From Streptomyces coelicoflavus (GTDB lineage Bacteria > Actinomycetota > Actinomycetes > Streptomycetales > Streptomycetaceae), in contig NZ_BEWB01000016.1 of NCBI RefSeq assembly GCF_003112555.1, positions 119,100-183,099 on the forward strand: a stretch of DNA of 64,000 nt, given 5' to 3'. Positions 8,984 through 17,366 of the stretch are shown here, in pieces; position 1 is the stretch's first letter, and each line of letters opens with the position of its first letter. The notes under the pieces were generated by a model. It made no database searches. It was not told where the DNA came from and saw nothing but the letters and a program-made list of their open reading frames with translations. The position numbers and the translations under genes are program-made.

Positions 8984-8996
8984 CCTGACACTGTTA
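8984..8996. promoter_or_regulatory. Predicted TetR operator, copy 1
   Basis: CCTGACACTGTTA contains the palindrome TGACA-C-TGTTA (one mismatched pair). Its exact reverse complement occurs at 12639-12651, and a flanking AAATC (8977-8981) is shared at the same 2-nt spacing. It lies between the TetR start (8923, leftward) and the DUF2306 gene (rightward). Confidence 0.6.
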
Positions 8997-9008
8997 GGAC
9001 GGGGGCTG

Positions 9009-9536
9009 TTGCTGGCGCTCGGACCGATCCAGTTCGTCCCGGCCTGGCGGAACAAGTACCGCAAGATGCACCGGGTCCTGGGACGCGTCTACATGGTCAG
9101 CATGGTCGTCGCGTCCGTGGCCGCCCTCTTCGCGGCGACGTTCTCCGAGGACGGTTTCCCCGCACAGGTCGGCTTCTACATCCTCACGGCGGCCTGGCTG
9201 TACTCCATGGTCCAGGCCTACCGGACGATCAGGAAGGGCCAGCTCCAGCTCCACCGCATCTGGATGATCAGGAACTACGCGCTCTCGTTCGCCGCCGTCG
9301 TGCTCCGCGTGTTCCTCCTGATCGGACTCGCCCTCCGGTCGCAGTTCGACTGGCTGTCCTTCGAGGACGTCTACACGACGTCCGTGTGGGGCTCGATCCT
9401 CATCAGCGCCGGCGTCGCCGAACGGTTCATCGTCCAGCGCACGCTCAAGCCCCTCGCCCGCAGCCGCAAGCGCTCCACGGGCGCCCAGGAGCAGACGGGC
9501 GGGAGGATCGGCACGGAGGAGCCCGCAGCCGTGTGA
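9009..9536 (+). CDS. DUF2306-type membrane protein, N-terminally short
   Basis: 175 aa with about four hydrophobic segments. The family core is clear: LALGPIQFVPAWRNKYRKMHRVLGRVY, GFYILTAAWLYSMVQAYRTIRKG and HRIWMIRNYALSFAAVVLR. Relatives normally carry one more membrane segment (roughly 50 residues) before LALGPIQF. Here an in-frame TAA at 8976 blocks that extension, leaving TTG at 9009 or CTG at 8985 as start. The gene is probably 5'-truncated or uses a non-standard start. Function of the family is unknown. It sits divergent from the TetR gene behind operator copy 1 and ends at a perfect hairpin terminator. Confidence 0.75.
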   Translation: MLALGPIQFVPAWRNKYRKMHRVLGRVYMVSMVVASVAALFAATFSEDGFPAQVGFYILTAAWLYSMVQAYRTIRKGQLQLHRIWMIRNYALSFAAVVLRVFLLIGLALRSQFDWLSFEDVYTTSVWGSILISAGVAERFIVQRTLKPLARSRKRSTGAQEQTGGRIGTEEPAAV

Positions 9537-9543
9537 CGGCCTC

Positions 9544-9584
9544 GACGCGGCGGCCGGTGACAACATGTCACCGGCCGCCGCGTC
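9544..9584. terminator. Perfect 19-bp stem terminator
   Basis: Arms 9544-9562 and 9566-9584 are perfectly complementary (GACGCGGCGGCCGGTGACA on the left) around a 3-nt loop. It starts 7 nt after the DUF2306 stop and sits between convergent genes, so it may work in both directions. Confidence 0.75.
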
Positions 9585-9646
9585 GTGTCGGGGCGGCCGG
9601 TCAGTACAGGGTCCGCGCCCGGGCTGGGTAGCGAGCCCCGACGGTC

Positions 9647-10147
9647 CTACCGCTCGGCGAAGGAGCGGAAGACCCCCTCCGAGTCCTCGTGCGCGCTCGA
9701 CGAGAATTCCTCGAAGTCCATGTTGACCAGTTCGAGGTTGACATGGATCGAGTGCACACCGCTGGGCACCGTGCGGAACTCACGTCCGAACTCGACCGCG
9801 GCCTCGTAGTCCTCGTCGTCGTCGAAGTCCTCCCGGGTCAGGGTGGTGACCGCGAGCAGGGCGTGGTGGCCGGCCCGCATCGTCGTGCCGTCGGCGACGA
9901 ACACGACACTGAGCTGTTCCCACAGCTCCTCGTCGGCCGATATCGCCGCCAGGACCGCGTCCGTGTCCGCGCCGTCCAGCTCCGGCGCCTCGACCACGTC
10001 GTAGGACTGCGCGGGGTCGCCGTCGTGGGGTGAGGAGCTCTCCAGCTCCGCCGTCGTCTCCTGCCATGCGGCCTCGTCCGTGAAGTCGGTCCTGATGATC
10101 ACAGGTGAGAACTCGCTGCGCTCCGACAGCCCGGACAACTCCACCAT
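9647..10147 (-). CDS. Acidic conserved hypothetical protein, DUF6924-like
   Basis: 166-aa acidic cytoplasmic protein. Recognisable family elements are SPVIIRTDFTDEAAWQ near the N-terminus and YDVVEAPELDGADTDAVLAA. Later come VVFVADGTTM and the ending FRTVPSGVHSIHVNLELVNMDFEEF. The ATG at 10147 is chosen over GTG at 10153 because the AGGAG site is 8 nt from the ATG but only 2 nt from the GTG. No catalytic motif is visible and the role is unknown. It lies between the DUF2306 terminator and the MMPL terminator, so it appears monocistronic. Confidence 0.8.
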   Translation of the reverse strand: MVELSGLSERSEFSPVIIRTDFTDEAAWQETTAELESSSPHDGDPAQSYDVVEAPELDGADTDAVLAAISADEELWEQLSVVFVADGTTMRAGHHALLAVTTLTREDFDDDEDYEAAVEFGREFRTVPSGVHSIHVNLELVNMDFEEFSSSAHEDSEGVFRSFAER

Positions 10148-10235
10148 CGTCACAACTCCTCGAAGATTCGGTACTCCTGATCCGGATCAGAAGATAGACA
10201 ATGGCACTGACATCGCCTGTGACGACAACGCCTCA

Positions 10236-10271
10236 GGCGGGCCCGCGGCAGATACGTGCCGCGAGCCCGCC
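10236..10271 (-). terminator. Terminator of the MMPL gene
   Basis: 15-bp stem with one mismatch (arms 10236-10250 and 10257-10271, 6-nt loop GATACG), starting 24 nt beyond the MMPL stop codon in its reading direction. Confidence 0.65.
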
Positions 10272-10294
10272 CGGGGGCGCCGTTGTACCGGTGG

Positions 10295-12526
10295 TCAGAC
10301 CTTCGTCGTGTCCTTGGCCCAGGAGGGCTCCGTCGTGGACGCCGGCGCCGGCCCCGGGCCGCCCTCGCTCAGGCCGATCCGGCCGTGCAGCTTCTTCAGG
10401 AACGGCGGTGCGTACCAGGCCGAGCCACCGAGCAGGCGCATCGCGGCGGGGACGAGTACACCGCGTACGGCGATGGCGTCGATCAGGATGGCCAGGCCGC
10501 TGCCGAGGCCGAACATCTGCATGAAGGTGATCTTGGCCGTGCCGAAGGCGAAGAAGCTCACGGCCAGCAGGAGGGCCGCCGCCGAGACGATGCGACCGGT
10601 GTGGCCGAGGCCGTTGGCCACGGCGGACTCGTTGTCCTCGCCCTGGTCGTGGAGCTCCTTGATCCGGCTGGTGACGAACACCTCGTAGTCCATCGACAGA
10701 CCGAAGGCGATGCAGAACATCAGGACCGTCATCGACACCTCCATCGGCTGGGCGGTGAAGCCGAGCAGGGAGGAGAGGTTGCCGTCCTGGAAGATCCAGG
10801 TCATGACGCCGAGGGTGGCGCCCAGGCTGACCACGTTGAGGACCAGCGCACGCAGCGGCTGCACGATGCTGCCGGTGAACAGGAAGAGGAGGACGAAGGT
10901 GGTGAGGACGACCAGGGCGATCGCGAGCGGCAGCTGGCCGCTGATGGAGTCCTTCGCGTCGACCAGCTCGGCGTCGGTGCCGCCCACCAGGGGCTCGGTT
11001 CCCTCGGGCGCCGTCACCGCACGTACGTCCGCGACCAGGGCCTCGGCCTCGTCCGACTTCGGGGTCAGTTCGCTCACCACGTTGATCCGCTGGGCGTCGG
11101 GGCGCCCGAGTGCCGGGTTGCCGGGACCGGCCGGAGCGGACTGGCCGCCGGTGTAGGTACCCGCGCTCGTCTCGACCCGCAGTACGCCGTCGAGGGCGGC
11201 CAGTTCACCCGCGTACGAGGTCAGCCCATCCTTGGCCACGGCTCGGTCGATGACCACGTGGAGGGCGGCCGCGTCGTTGCCGTTGAAGTTCTCGCCGAGC
11301 ATCGCGGTGACCTGGCGGCTCTCGGCGTTCTCCGGCAGTACTCGCTCGTCGGGGGTGCCGAAGGTGATGCCGAGCAGCGGGGCGGCGGCCACCAGCAGGA
11401 CGGCGAGCACCGGCAGCGCGGTCAGCGCGGGTCGCCGCATCACCGTCCGGGCCATGCGGCCCCAGACGGAACCCTGGACGCTGGGCTGCCGGTCCTTGGC
11501 CCACGGCATCCGGCCCTTGTTGACCCGGTGTCCCAGGACGACGAACAGGGCGGGCATCACGAACAGGGTGCTGATGGCCGCGACGGCGACGACTCCGACG
11601 CCGGCGTAGCCGAAGGAGCGCAGGAAGTACTGGGGGAAGACCAGCAGCGAGGCGAGTGCCGCGGCCACCGTGGCGGCGGAGAACGCGACCGTGCGGCCCG
11701 CCGTGCTCACCGTGCGGCGGACGGCGTCGTCCACGGAGGCGCCGGACGCGAGCTGCTCACGGAAGCGGCTGGTCATCAGCAGGGCGTAGTCGATGCCCAG
11801 TCCGAGGCCCAGCGCGGTGACCAGGTTGGTCGCGGTGTTGGAGACCTCGGTGATGCCGCCGAGAATGGACAGCTGGGCGAAGGCTCCCGCGATGGCGATG
11901 ACCGCGATGGCCAGCGGCAGCAGGGCGGAGACGACGCTTCCGAAGACGAAAAGCAGCAGCACCAGGGTCAGAGGTATGGCGATGGCCTCCGCCAGCACCA
12001 GGTCCGAGACCACCTGCGTCGAGATGTCGGCGCTCACGGCGGTGCCGCCGCCGGCCCTGACCTCGAGAGTGTCCCCGTAGGTCCCGGAGTAGGCGTCGAT
12101 GAGGCTCTGGGCGTTGTCCTGCAACTCCGTCTCCTCGCCCTTCACATGGGCGAGGATCAGGGCCTGCTCCCCGTCCTCGGAGCGGAGGGCGGCGAGGTTC
12201 GTGTCCCAGTAGGAGTACACGTTCGCCAGGTTCTTCTCACCCTTGAGCTCGGAGACCAGCGCCTGTCCGGCGCTCTTGGCGGCCGGGGTGTCGACACCGC
12301 CGTCGGGGGTGTCGACCAGCAGGACCAGGTTCGTCTCGCCGCCGAACTTGTCGTCGATGACCTCGACGGCCCGGCTGGACTGCGAGTTCGGGTCGTCGAA
12401 GCCGCCCGGCAGCAGCTTGGTGAACGCGCCGCCGCCCACGAAGCCCATGACGGCCACCGCCAGGGCGGCGATGACGAGTACCAGCCGGGACCGGCGAATC
12501 GCCAGCTCGGCCACGCGTTCGAACAT
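10295..12526 (-). CDS. MMPL/RND family membrane transporter
   Basis: 743-aa proton-driven exporter of the MmpL class, usually for lipids, lipopeptides or hydrophobic drugs. Two homologous halves are visible. Each has one leading membrane helix, an extracytoplasmic domain (about residues 35-190 and 385-515) and five clustered helices. ALGLGLGIDYALLMTSRFREQL near residue 235 and CIAFGLSMDYEVFVTSRIKELHDQG near 610 carry the conserved GxxxDY/F motifs of the proton relay. ATG at 12526 with AGGAG 7 nt upstream. An operator matching that of the TetR gene lies about 115 nt upstream, between this gene and the divergent VOC gene. Confidence 0.92.
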   Translation of the reverse strand: MFERVAELAIRRSRLVLVIAALAVAVMGFVGGGAFTKLLPGGFDDPNSQSSRAVEVIDDKFGGETNLVLLVDTPDGGVDTPAAKSAGQALVSELKGEKNLANVYSYWDTNLAALRSEDGEQALILAHVKGEETELQDNAQSLIDAYSGTYGDTLEVRAGGGTAVSADISTQVVSDLVLAEAIAIPLTLVLLLFVFGSVVSALLPLAIAVIAIAGAFAQLSILGGITEVSNTATNLVTALGLGLGIDYALLMTSRFREQLASGASVDDAVRRTVSTAGRTVAFSAATVAAALASLLVFPQYFLRSFGYAGVGVVAVAAISTLFVMPALFVVLGHRVNKGRMPWAKDRQPSVQGSVWGRMARTVMRRPALTALPVLAVLLVAAAPLLGITFGTPDERVLPENAESRQVTAMLGENFNGNDAAALHVVIDRAVAKDGLTSYAGELAALDGVLRVETSAGTYTGGQSAPAGPGNPALGRPDAQRINVVSELTPKSDEAEALVADVRAVTAPEGTEPLVGGTDAELVDAKDSISGQLPLAIALVVLTTFVLLFLFTGSIVQPLRALVLNVVSLGATLGVMTWIFQDGNLSSLLGFTAQPMEVSMTVLMFCIAFGLSMDYEVFVTSRIKELHDQGEDNESAVANGLGHTGRIVSAAALLLAVSFFAFGTAKITFMQMFGLGSGLAILIDAIAVRGVLVPAAMRLLGGSAWYAPPFLKKLHGRIGLSEGGPGPAPASTTEPSWAKDTTKV

Positions 12527-12638
12527 GACATCTCCTCTGTTTGCACCTGCCGGTCGTGAATGAGGAGTTGTCGCGCTTCCTCATCGCCGTGAGCGACGGT
12601 AGTCAAGGAGAGGAAGATTTAGCAGTATGAATTTTACT

Positions 12639-12651
12639 TAACAGTGTCAGG
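12639..12651. promoter_or_regulatory. Predicted TetR operator, copy 2
   Basis: TAACAGTGTCAGG, the exact reverse complement of 8984-8996, followed after 2 nt by GATTT as in the other copy (18 of 20 positions shared). It sits in the MMPL/VOC divergent promoter region. Confidence 0.65.
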
Positions 12652-12699
12652 AGGATTTGGCACGCCAGAATGGTCTGTGCGTTCCCGTAGGGTGCGGTC

Positions 12700-13101
12700 A
12701 TGAACCTTGCCCAAATCCGGCTGCTGGTCGCGGACTTCCCCCGCTGCTACCGCTTCTACCGGGACGTCCTGGCGCTGAAGCCCCAGTTCGAGGCGGAGGA
12801 CGGTCCGTACGCGAAGTTCACCGCCGACGGCGGCGCCGCGGGCATCGCCCTCCAGGACCGGGTCCAGATGAGCGGGATGCTGGGTGAGCTGGCCGCCGAG
12901 CCGACCGGATACCGGTCCCTCGTCGTCCTGCGCGTCGACGAACTGGACCGCTACTGCGAGGAGATCACCGCGCGGGGCGCCGTGCTCGTCAACGGTCCCG
13001 CCCCCATGACGGACCACCTGCGCGTCGCCCACCTCAAGGACCCGGCGGGCAACCTCGTCGAACTCCAGGAGTGGCTCGAGCCGCGCGGACGATCCGCGTG
13101 A
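12700..13101 (+). CDS. VOC family (glyoxalase-like) protein
   Basis: 133-aa single-chain vicinal-oxygen-chelate fold with two beta-alpha-beta-beta-beta units. IRLLVADFPRCYRFYRDVLAL opens the first, and LVVLRVDELDRYCEEITARG with VAHLKDPAGNLVELQEWLE closes the second. The C-terminal Glu of NLVELQ is the usual metal ligand position, but the first-strand His is replaced (NLAQIRLLV). It may therefore be a binding protein of the bleomycin-resistance type rather than an enzyme. It is divergent from the MMPL exporter with operator copy 2 between them. Confidence 0.87.
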   Translation: MNLAQIRLLVADFPRCYRFYRDVLALKPQFEAEDGPYAKFTADGGAAGIALQDRVQMSGMLGELAAEPTGYRSLVVLRVDELDRYCEEITARGAVLVNGPAPMTDHLRVAHLKDPAGNLVELQEWLEPRGRSA

Positions 13102-13131
13102 ATGATCCGCGGCGACCTGGCCGGCGCTCCC

Positions 13132-14925
13132 TTACGCGGGGCGGTAGGCGCGCAGGAAGGTCCGTACGCCCTGCGCGTCGGTGTTCTCCAGGTCCATGTC
13201 GCCGGTCTCGCCGCCGCCGCTCAGCGGCGCCCCGTCCGCCTTGCGCCGCCCGATGACCCTCTCCTGGTCGCCGGGGGAGAGCTTCTCCCAGTCGTCCAGG
13301 AGCATGCGGATCCGGCGTACGACGGCGTACGAGCCGTTCGCCATCCAGCCGGGCCCGCCGTCGGAGGGGACGAAGACCTTCTGCTCGAAGTCCTTCTCGT
13401 CCGGCCGGGGGTTGCGGGTGCCGTCGACCTGGCCCATGAGGTTGCGGGCCGTCATGGGCCGGACGGTGGCGCCCGGCGAGCGGTTGAAGCCGTTCATCTG
13501 CCACCGCACCCGGGCCGCGGAACCGGCGTCCTTCCCTGAGCCCGTGCCGGGCACATGGTCGACGGACACCCGCCCCGGCCGTCCCTCACCGGGGAACGTG
13601 CGGTCTCCCGTGAGGTAGGGCGTCAGGTCGTCCCGGCCGCGCAGGAACCTCTGGAAGAAGGCCGACACCCGGTGGGTCGTCACGAGCCGCTGGTACGCCG
13701 CCGTCATACGAGGCTGGTCGACCCGAGGCCGGTCCCGGTCCTCGTACTGCGACAGGCAGGTACCGGGAGCACTGCCCGGCACGGCGTCGTTCCGGGAGGC
13801 CACCTGGCCGCTGTCCGGCGACCACTGCCGGTTGTAGAAGTCGTGGTTGCCGCCGGTCAGCGTGTACTTGAACGCCGGGAACCGGGTGGTGTCGCGGTTG
13901 TGCTCGAAGTACGACCCGGTGTTCACGGCGTCGCAGGTGCCCCACATGACGGCGAAGGGGACCCCGGTCACCGCTTCGAAGTCCCAGGTGGCCGTGGGCG
14001 CCAGCGTGAACGCGGCGGCGATGCGCACCCCGTCGGGCAGGGCGCGCGGGTTGTCGTCGGACACCTCCTGCATGACGCCGCCGCCGCCCATCGAGTGCCC
14101 CAGCAACCCGACGTGCTCCAGGTCGAGATGCCCCCGGAAGTTCACCGGGTCCGGCCGGCCGGTGGCCGTGTCGGTCAACGCGTGCGCCAGTGGCCCGTCC
14201 CCGCGCGTCGCCAGGCGCTGCCACAGCTTCAGATGGTGCTCGACGAGCAGCGCCCGGGCGCGGTAGGCGGTGGGCGCCTGACCGCCCTCCGTCGAGTTGA
14301 GGCCGTTGACCCCGACGGACACCACGACGAACCCCCGCGCCGCCAGTGCGCGCCCCAGGTAGTCGTAGCCGGTACTGCTCGGGATCGGCCGCGTGCCCGT
14401 GGCGCACGGCCACGCCCACAGCTTGCCGGCCGCGCGCTCGATGACGGCTTTCTGCCGCTCGGCCTCCGCCTCGTCCCCGGCCGCCTCGGCCCGGTCGCGG
14501 GCCCGGACGGCCCGCGCACGCTCCGCCGCGGCGTCCGCGTCGGCACACGTCTCCCACGAACCGTGCTGCATGACGACCAGGGGAAGGGCCCGGCGGCCGA
14601 GGTCGGCCGGACGGTACACCGTCGCGGCGACTTCCGAGCGGCCCTCGTACCCCAACTCGGGGGGCGGGGCGAAGGCCTGGTCCCCCAGGTCGTAACGGGA
14701 CTCCCGGGCGACGGCGCCCTGCCGCGTCGCCGAGGCCGTGGCGTACGTGCCTTCCGGCCGTTGCGCGGGGCGTGGCCCGGCGGAGGCCGTTCCGGCGAGC
14801 GGCAGCACCCCGAGCAGTGTGGCGGCGGCCAGCAGCGGCAGCGCCCCGCGGCGCAGCCTCGCCCCTGCTCGGCGGGGGGACGGGGACGGTTCCGGACTCC
14901 TCCGGGAGGTCGTTCCAACGGGCAC
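13132..14925 (-). CDS. Secreted alpha/beta-hydrolase (lipase/esterase-like)
   Basis: 597-aa exported hydrolase. An Arg-rich N-terminus and hydrophobic stretch (LPLLAAATLLGVLPLAG, then TASAG) form a signal peptide. The core shows LPLVVMQHGSWETC (oxyanion strand) and the nucleophile elbow GLLGHSMGGGGV with Ser near residue 277. FAVMWGTCDAVNTG marks the acid region and TGGNHDFYNRQW the likely catalytic His. There is a long insertion rich in Ala/Arg/Glu (residues 130-170). The C-terminal 150 residues resemble no domain I know. Substrate is unknown. It is convergent with the VOC gene, and its own promoter probably lies between 14926 and 15080. Confidence 0.82.
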   Translation of the reverse strand: MPVGTTSRRSPEPSPSPRRAGARLRRGALPLLAAATLLGVLPLAGTASAGPRPAQRPEGTYATASATRQGAVARESRYDLGDQAFAPPPELGYEGRSEVAATVYRPADLGRRALPLVVMQHGSWETCADADAAAERARAVRARDRAEAAGDEAEAERQKAVIERAAGKLWAWPCATGTRPIPSSTGYDYLGRALAARGFVVVSVGVNGLNSTEGGQAPTAYRARALLVEHHLKLWQRLATRGDGPLAHALTDTATGRPDPVNFRGHLDLEHVGLLGHSMGGGGVMQEVSDDNPRALPDGVRIAAAFTLAPTATWDFEAVTGVPFAVMWGTCDAVNTGSYFEHNRDTTRFPAFKYTLTGGNHDFYNRQWSPDSGQVASRNDAVPGSAPGTCLSQYEDRDRPRVDQPRMTAAYQRLVTTHRVSAFFQRFLRGRDDLTPYLTGDRTFPGEGRPGRVSVDHVPGTGSGKDAGSAARVRWQMNGFNRSPGATVRPMTARNLMGQVDGTRNPRPDEKDFEQKVFVPSDGGPGWMANGSYAVVRRIRMLLDDWEKLSPGDQERVIGRRKADGAPLSGGGETGDMDLENTDAQGVRTFLRAYRPA

Positions 14926-15081
14926 AGTGCTTCTCCTGCCGTGTCGTGGACGGTGCGAGGCGGGCGGCCGGTCCCGTGCCGCCGGGGCCGGGCGGGCCGC
15001 ACTTCCACAGACGTGCCGGACGTCCGCGGGTTGCGGGTGGAACGAGATCGGGTGAAACGAGATCGGTGGGGGCGGCGCGGT

Positions 15082-15429
15082 TCAGCCCGCGCTCGGCTCA
15101 GGCCCCTCGGGCCTCGGCACGTCCGGTGACGGAGTCGGGGCGGCGCTCGTCGCGGGTGTCGCCGAGGGCCGGTGCGGCGCCGGGGCCGGCGTCCGGGACG
15201 GGGCGGGCACCTGGGCGGGTGAGTGCTCGGGTGCGTCCGACAGCATCAGCATCACCGCTGCCAGCGCCGCCGCGAGACCGAGCAGACCCGCCGCCTTCAC
15301 GCCCCTGCGCAGCATCCTGATGAGCGGCCCACTGGCCGACGGCGGCAGCGGAGGACGCAGGTCTCCGTACGTCACCGAGGCCGCTCGGGCCTCCAGTGCC
15401 TCACGCAGTCGCTGCTCAGGCCCGGTCAT
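15082..15429 (-). CDS. Small single-pass membrane protein coupled to the sigma factor (candidate anti-sigma)
   Basis: 115 aa: a short cytoplasmic N-terminus (MTGPEQRLREALEARAASV), one membrane helix (AAGLLGLAAALAAVMLMLS, about residues 46-64) and a Pro/Ala/Ser/Thr-rich outer tail. The ATG at 15429 overlaps the sigma stop codon as ATGA, implying translational coupling. Position and topology are those of an anti-sigma partner. The cytoplasmic part is only about 45 residues and has no zinc-binding HxxxCxxC motif, so this role is inferred from context only. Confidence 0.75.
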   Translation of the reverse strand: MTGPEQRLREALEARAASVTYGDLRPPLPPSASGPLIRMLRRGVKAAGLLGLAAALAAVMLMLSDAPEHSPAQVPAPSRTPAPAPHRPSATPATSAAPTPSPDVPRPEGPEPSAG

Positions 15430-16043
15430 GGAGCTTCCTCCAGCCTCCGCGCAAGGGCGGCGAGTCCCCGGCTCGCGGTGGACTTCACCGTGCCGCGGGA
15501 CAGGCCGAGGGTGTCCGCGATCTCCACCTCGGACAGGTTGGACCAGTACCGGAGAACGATCACCTGGCGCTGACGGTGCGTGAGCCGGCGCAGCGCGTCC
15601 AGCACTTCCCGGTGCTCCTCCCGCAGCAGCACCTCCTCCTCCGGTGGTGGCGCGGGCGTCGTGCGGGGAGGCACGTACGACCGTACGGTCCGCCGGCGGC
15701 GCAGTACCGAGCGGGCCGCGTTGACCACGCAGCGGCGCAGGTACCCCTCGGGGTTGTCCAGCCCCGCCAGTCGGGGCCCGTGGCGCCGGTACAGGGCGGT
15801 GAAGGCGTCCTGCACCACGTCCTCGGCGGTGGGCACGTCGTCCACGAGGAGGACGGCGAGCCGCACGAGTTCGAGTCGCCGGTGGTGGTAGAGCGTGTCG
15901 ATGTCCTCGCAGCCGGAGCCGACGTCCAGGGCAGGTGGCACGGGCACGGGCACGGCGCCCGCCCGGCCGTCGGCGACGCGCCGCAGCAGCCTGCGTATGC
16001 CCTGGACAGGGTGTACGGGAACGAGGAGAGGTGTCGCGGACAT
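15426..16043 (-). CDS. ECF RNA polymerase sigma factor, SigE-like
   Basis: 205-aa extracytoplasmic-function sigma factor. Region 2 (about residues 55-120) contains YHHRRLELVRLAVLLVDDVPTAEDVVQDAFTALYRR and LRRCVVNAARSVLRRR. Region 4 (about 140-200) contains EVLDALRRLTHRQRQVIVLRYWSNLSEVEIADTLGLSRGTVKSTASRGLAAL. A 45-residue N-terminal extension precedes region 2. It is followed by a membrane protein in an ATGA overlap, the usual sigma/anti-sigma arrangement. The stimulus and regulon are unknown. Confidence 0.93.
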   Translation of the reverse strand: MSATPLLVPVHPVQGIRRLLRRVADGRAGAVPVPVPPALDVGSGCEDIDTLYHHRRLELVRLAVLLVDDVPTAEDVVQDAFTALYRRHGPRLAGLDNPEGYLRRCVVNAARSVLRRRRTVRSYVPPRTTPAPPPEEEVLLREEHREVLDALRRLTHRQRQVIVLRYWSNLSEVEIADTLGLSRGTVKSTASRGLAALARRLEEAP

Positions 16044-16341
16044 TCAGCGACCGGCGGTGCTCGGGGCGGGTCGGGGCGGCACCGGGTTCCCGGACACGGA
16101 GTCGGTCTCGGCCACGGGCCGGTCGGGTGGGGGCCGGGGTGGCAGGACCCGGCGCGTTCGGTCGGACAACGTCATCCTCGAATCTGTCGGCGAAGACGAT
16201 CCCGAGGCAGAGCCCCGGGCCCTTCGCCCTGACAGACGTCCGTGAGCCGCCGGGGTTGCGGGCCACCGCACACGACTTTCGCTCCCGGCCCGACGGCCGC
16301 GGGCGAAGCCTGCCCACGGCAGAGCTGATGCGATTCGCCGG

Positions 16342-17154
16342 TCACGGCTGCGCTTCGGTCGCGGGGGCGCTGCTGTCGACATAGACGACCAGCGTCTGTT
16401 CCGGTTGTTCGGCCAGGTGAAAAGCGGTGTACGCGTAATCGGTCGCTCCCCGTTGAGGGTGTCGTAGCCGCTTCCGACCGCTGTGCCGGGCCTGCACTTC
16501 GTACTGCGGCCACCAGTCCCGCACCTGTGGGCTGCCCTCGTTCAGGTCCTCGATCAGTCGGGTGTACCGCGGGTCGCCGGAATGGCGTGCCGCCAGCGTC
16601 CGAAGCCGGCCGAGCAGGCCGCGTGCTTCGGGTTCCCAGTCGACCAGGACGTCCCGGGCCACCGGTTCGAGGAACACCCAGCGGGCGAAGTTGGCGGGCC
16701 GGTCCGCCTCAGTGATGAGCCTCGGGAACAACTCGTGGGCTGCCTGGTTGTGACTGAGGACGTCGTAGTTGCCGCCGATGATGTACGCCGGGTTCGGCTG
16801 GAGCAACAGGGGGACGGCACCCGCCTCGGCCGTCAGCGGCTCGGGTCCCTCGGGTCCGGCCGCGGGCGCGTGACCGGCGAGCTGGAGAAGATGATCGCGC
16901 TCGTGCCGGTCGAGCCGCAACGCCACGGCGAGGGCGTTGAGCACCTGTTCGGAGGCGCGGATCCTTCGCCCCTGTTCCAGGTACGTGTACCAGGTGGCGC
17001 TGATCCCGGCCAGCAGTGCCAGCTCCTCTCGGCGAAGTCCCGGAGTCCGACGGCGGCCGGTCCGGGGCAGGCCCACCTCGTCAGGGGTCAGGCGCTCTCT
17101 CCGGCTGCGCAGGAATTCGCTCAGCTGACGGCGTTGGTCCGGCTGCGTGGGCAT
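16342..17154 (-). CDS. XRE family regulator with MmyB-like ligand domain
   Basis: 270-aa repressor or activator. N-terminal helix-turn-helix: LSEFLRSRRERLTPDEVGLP, RRTPGLRREELALLAGISATWYTYLEQGR (residues 9-65). The C-terminal MmyB/PAS-like domain contains NPAYIIGGNYDVLSHNQAAHELFP and NFARWVFLEPVARDVLVDWE, which bind small hydrophobic ligands in known relatives. ATG at 17154 follows an AAGGTG site. It is divergent from an SDR gene 212 nt away. This regulator/SDR pairing is common in Streptomyces and suggests that it controls the dehydrogenase. Confidence 0.92.
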   Translation of the reverse strand: MPTQPDQRRQLSEFLRSRRERLTPDEVGLPRTGRRRTPGLRREELALLAGISATWYTYLEQGRRIRASEQVLNALAVALRLDRHERDHLLQLAGHAPAAGPEGPEPLTAEAGAVPLLLQPNPAYIIGGNYDVLSHNQAAHELFPRLITEADRPANFARWVFLEPVARDVLVDWEPEARGLLGRLRTLAARHSGDPRYTRLIEDLNEGSPQVRDWWPQYEVQARHSGRKRLRHPQRGATDYAYTAFHLAEQPEQTLVVYVDSSAPATEAQP

Positions 17155-17366
17155 GATGGCACCTTCAGTTCCAGAATAAACACGGTCTGGATACCAGGCT
17201 ATGCCCGCCGGAGACTGGTGTGCGAACAGGGGCCGCGGCATGACCGACGGCCTCACACGGTCACACCGGCACCCGGCCGTCGGGTCCGCAACGGCTTCCG
17301 GACGCTCCTCAAGGCCCGCTGCCGTTCGGCACCCGGCCCCGGTGCCGACGAGGGAGAGGGCAACTC

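Noticed and set aside
10256..12559. Long plus-strand open frame opposite the MMPL gene
   Set aside because: It is the GC-codon-bias shadow of the transporter; its translation is low-complexity Gly/Gln/Arg/His/Asp sequence with no domain.
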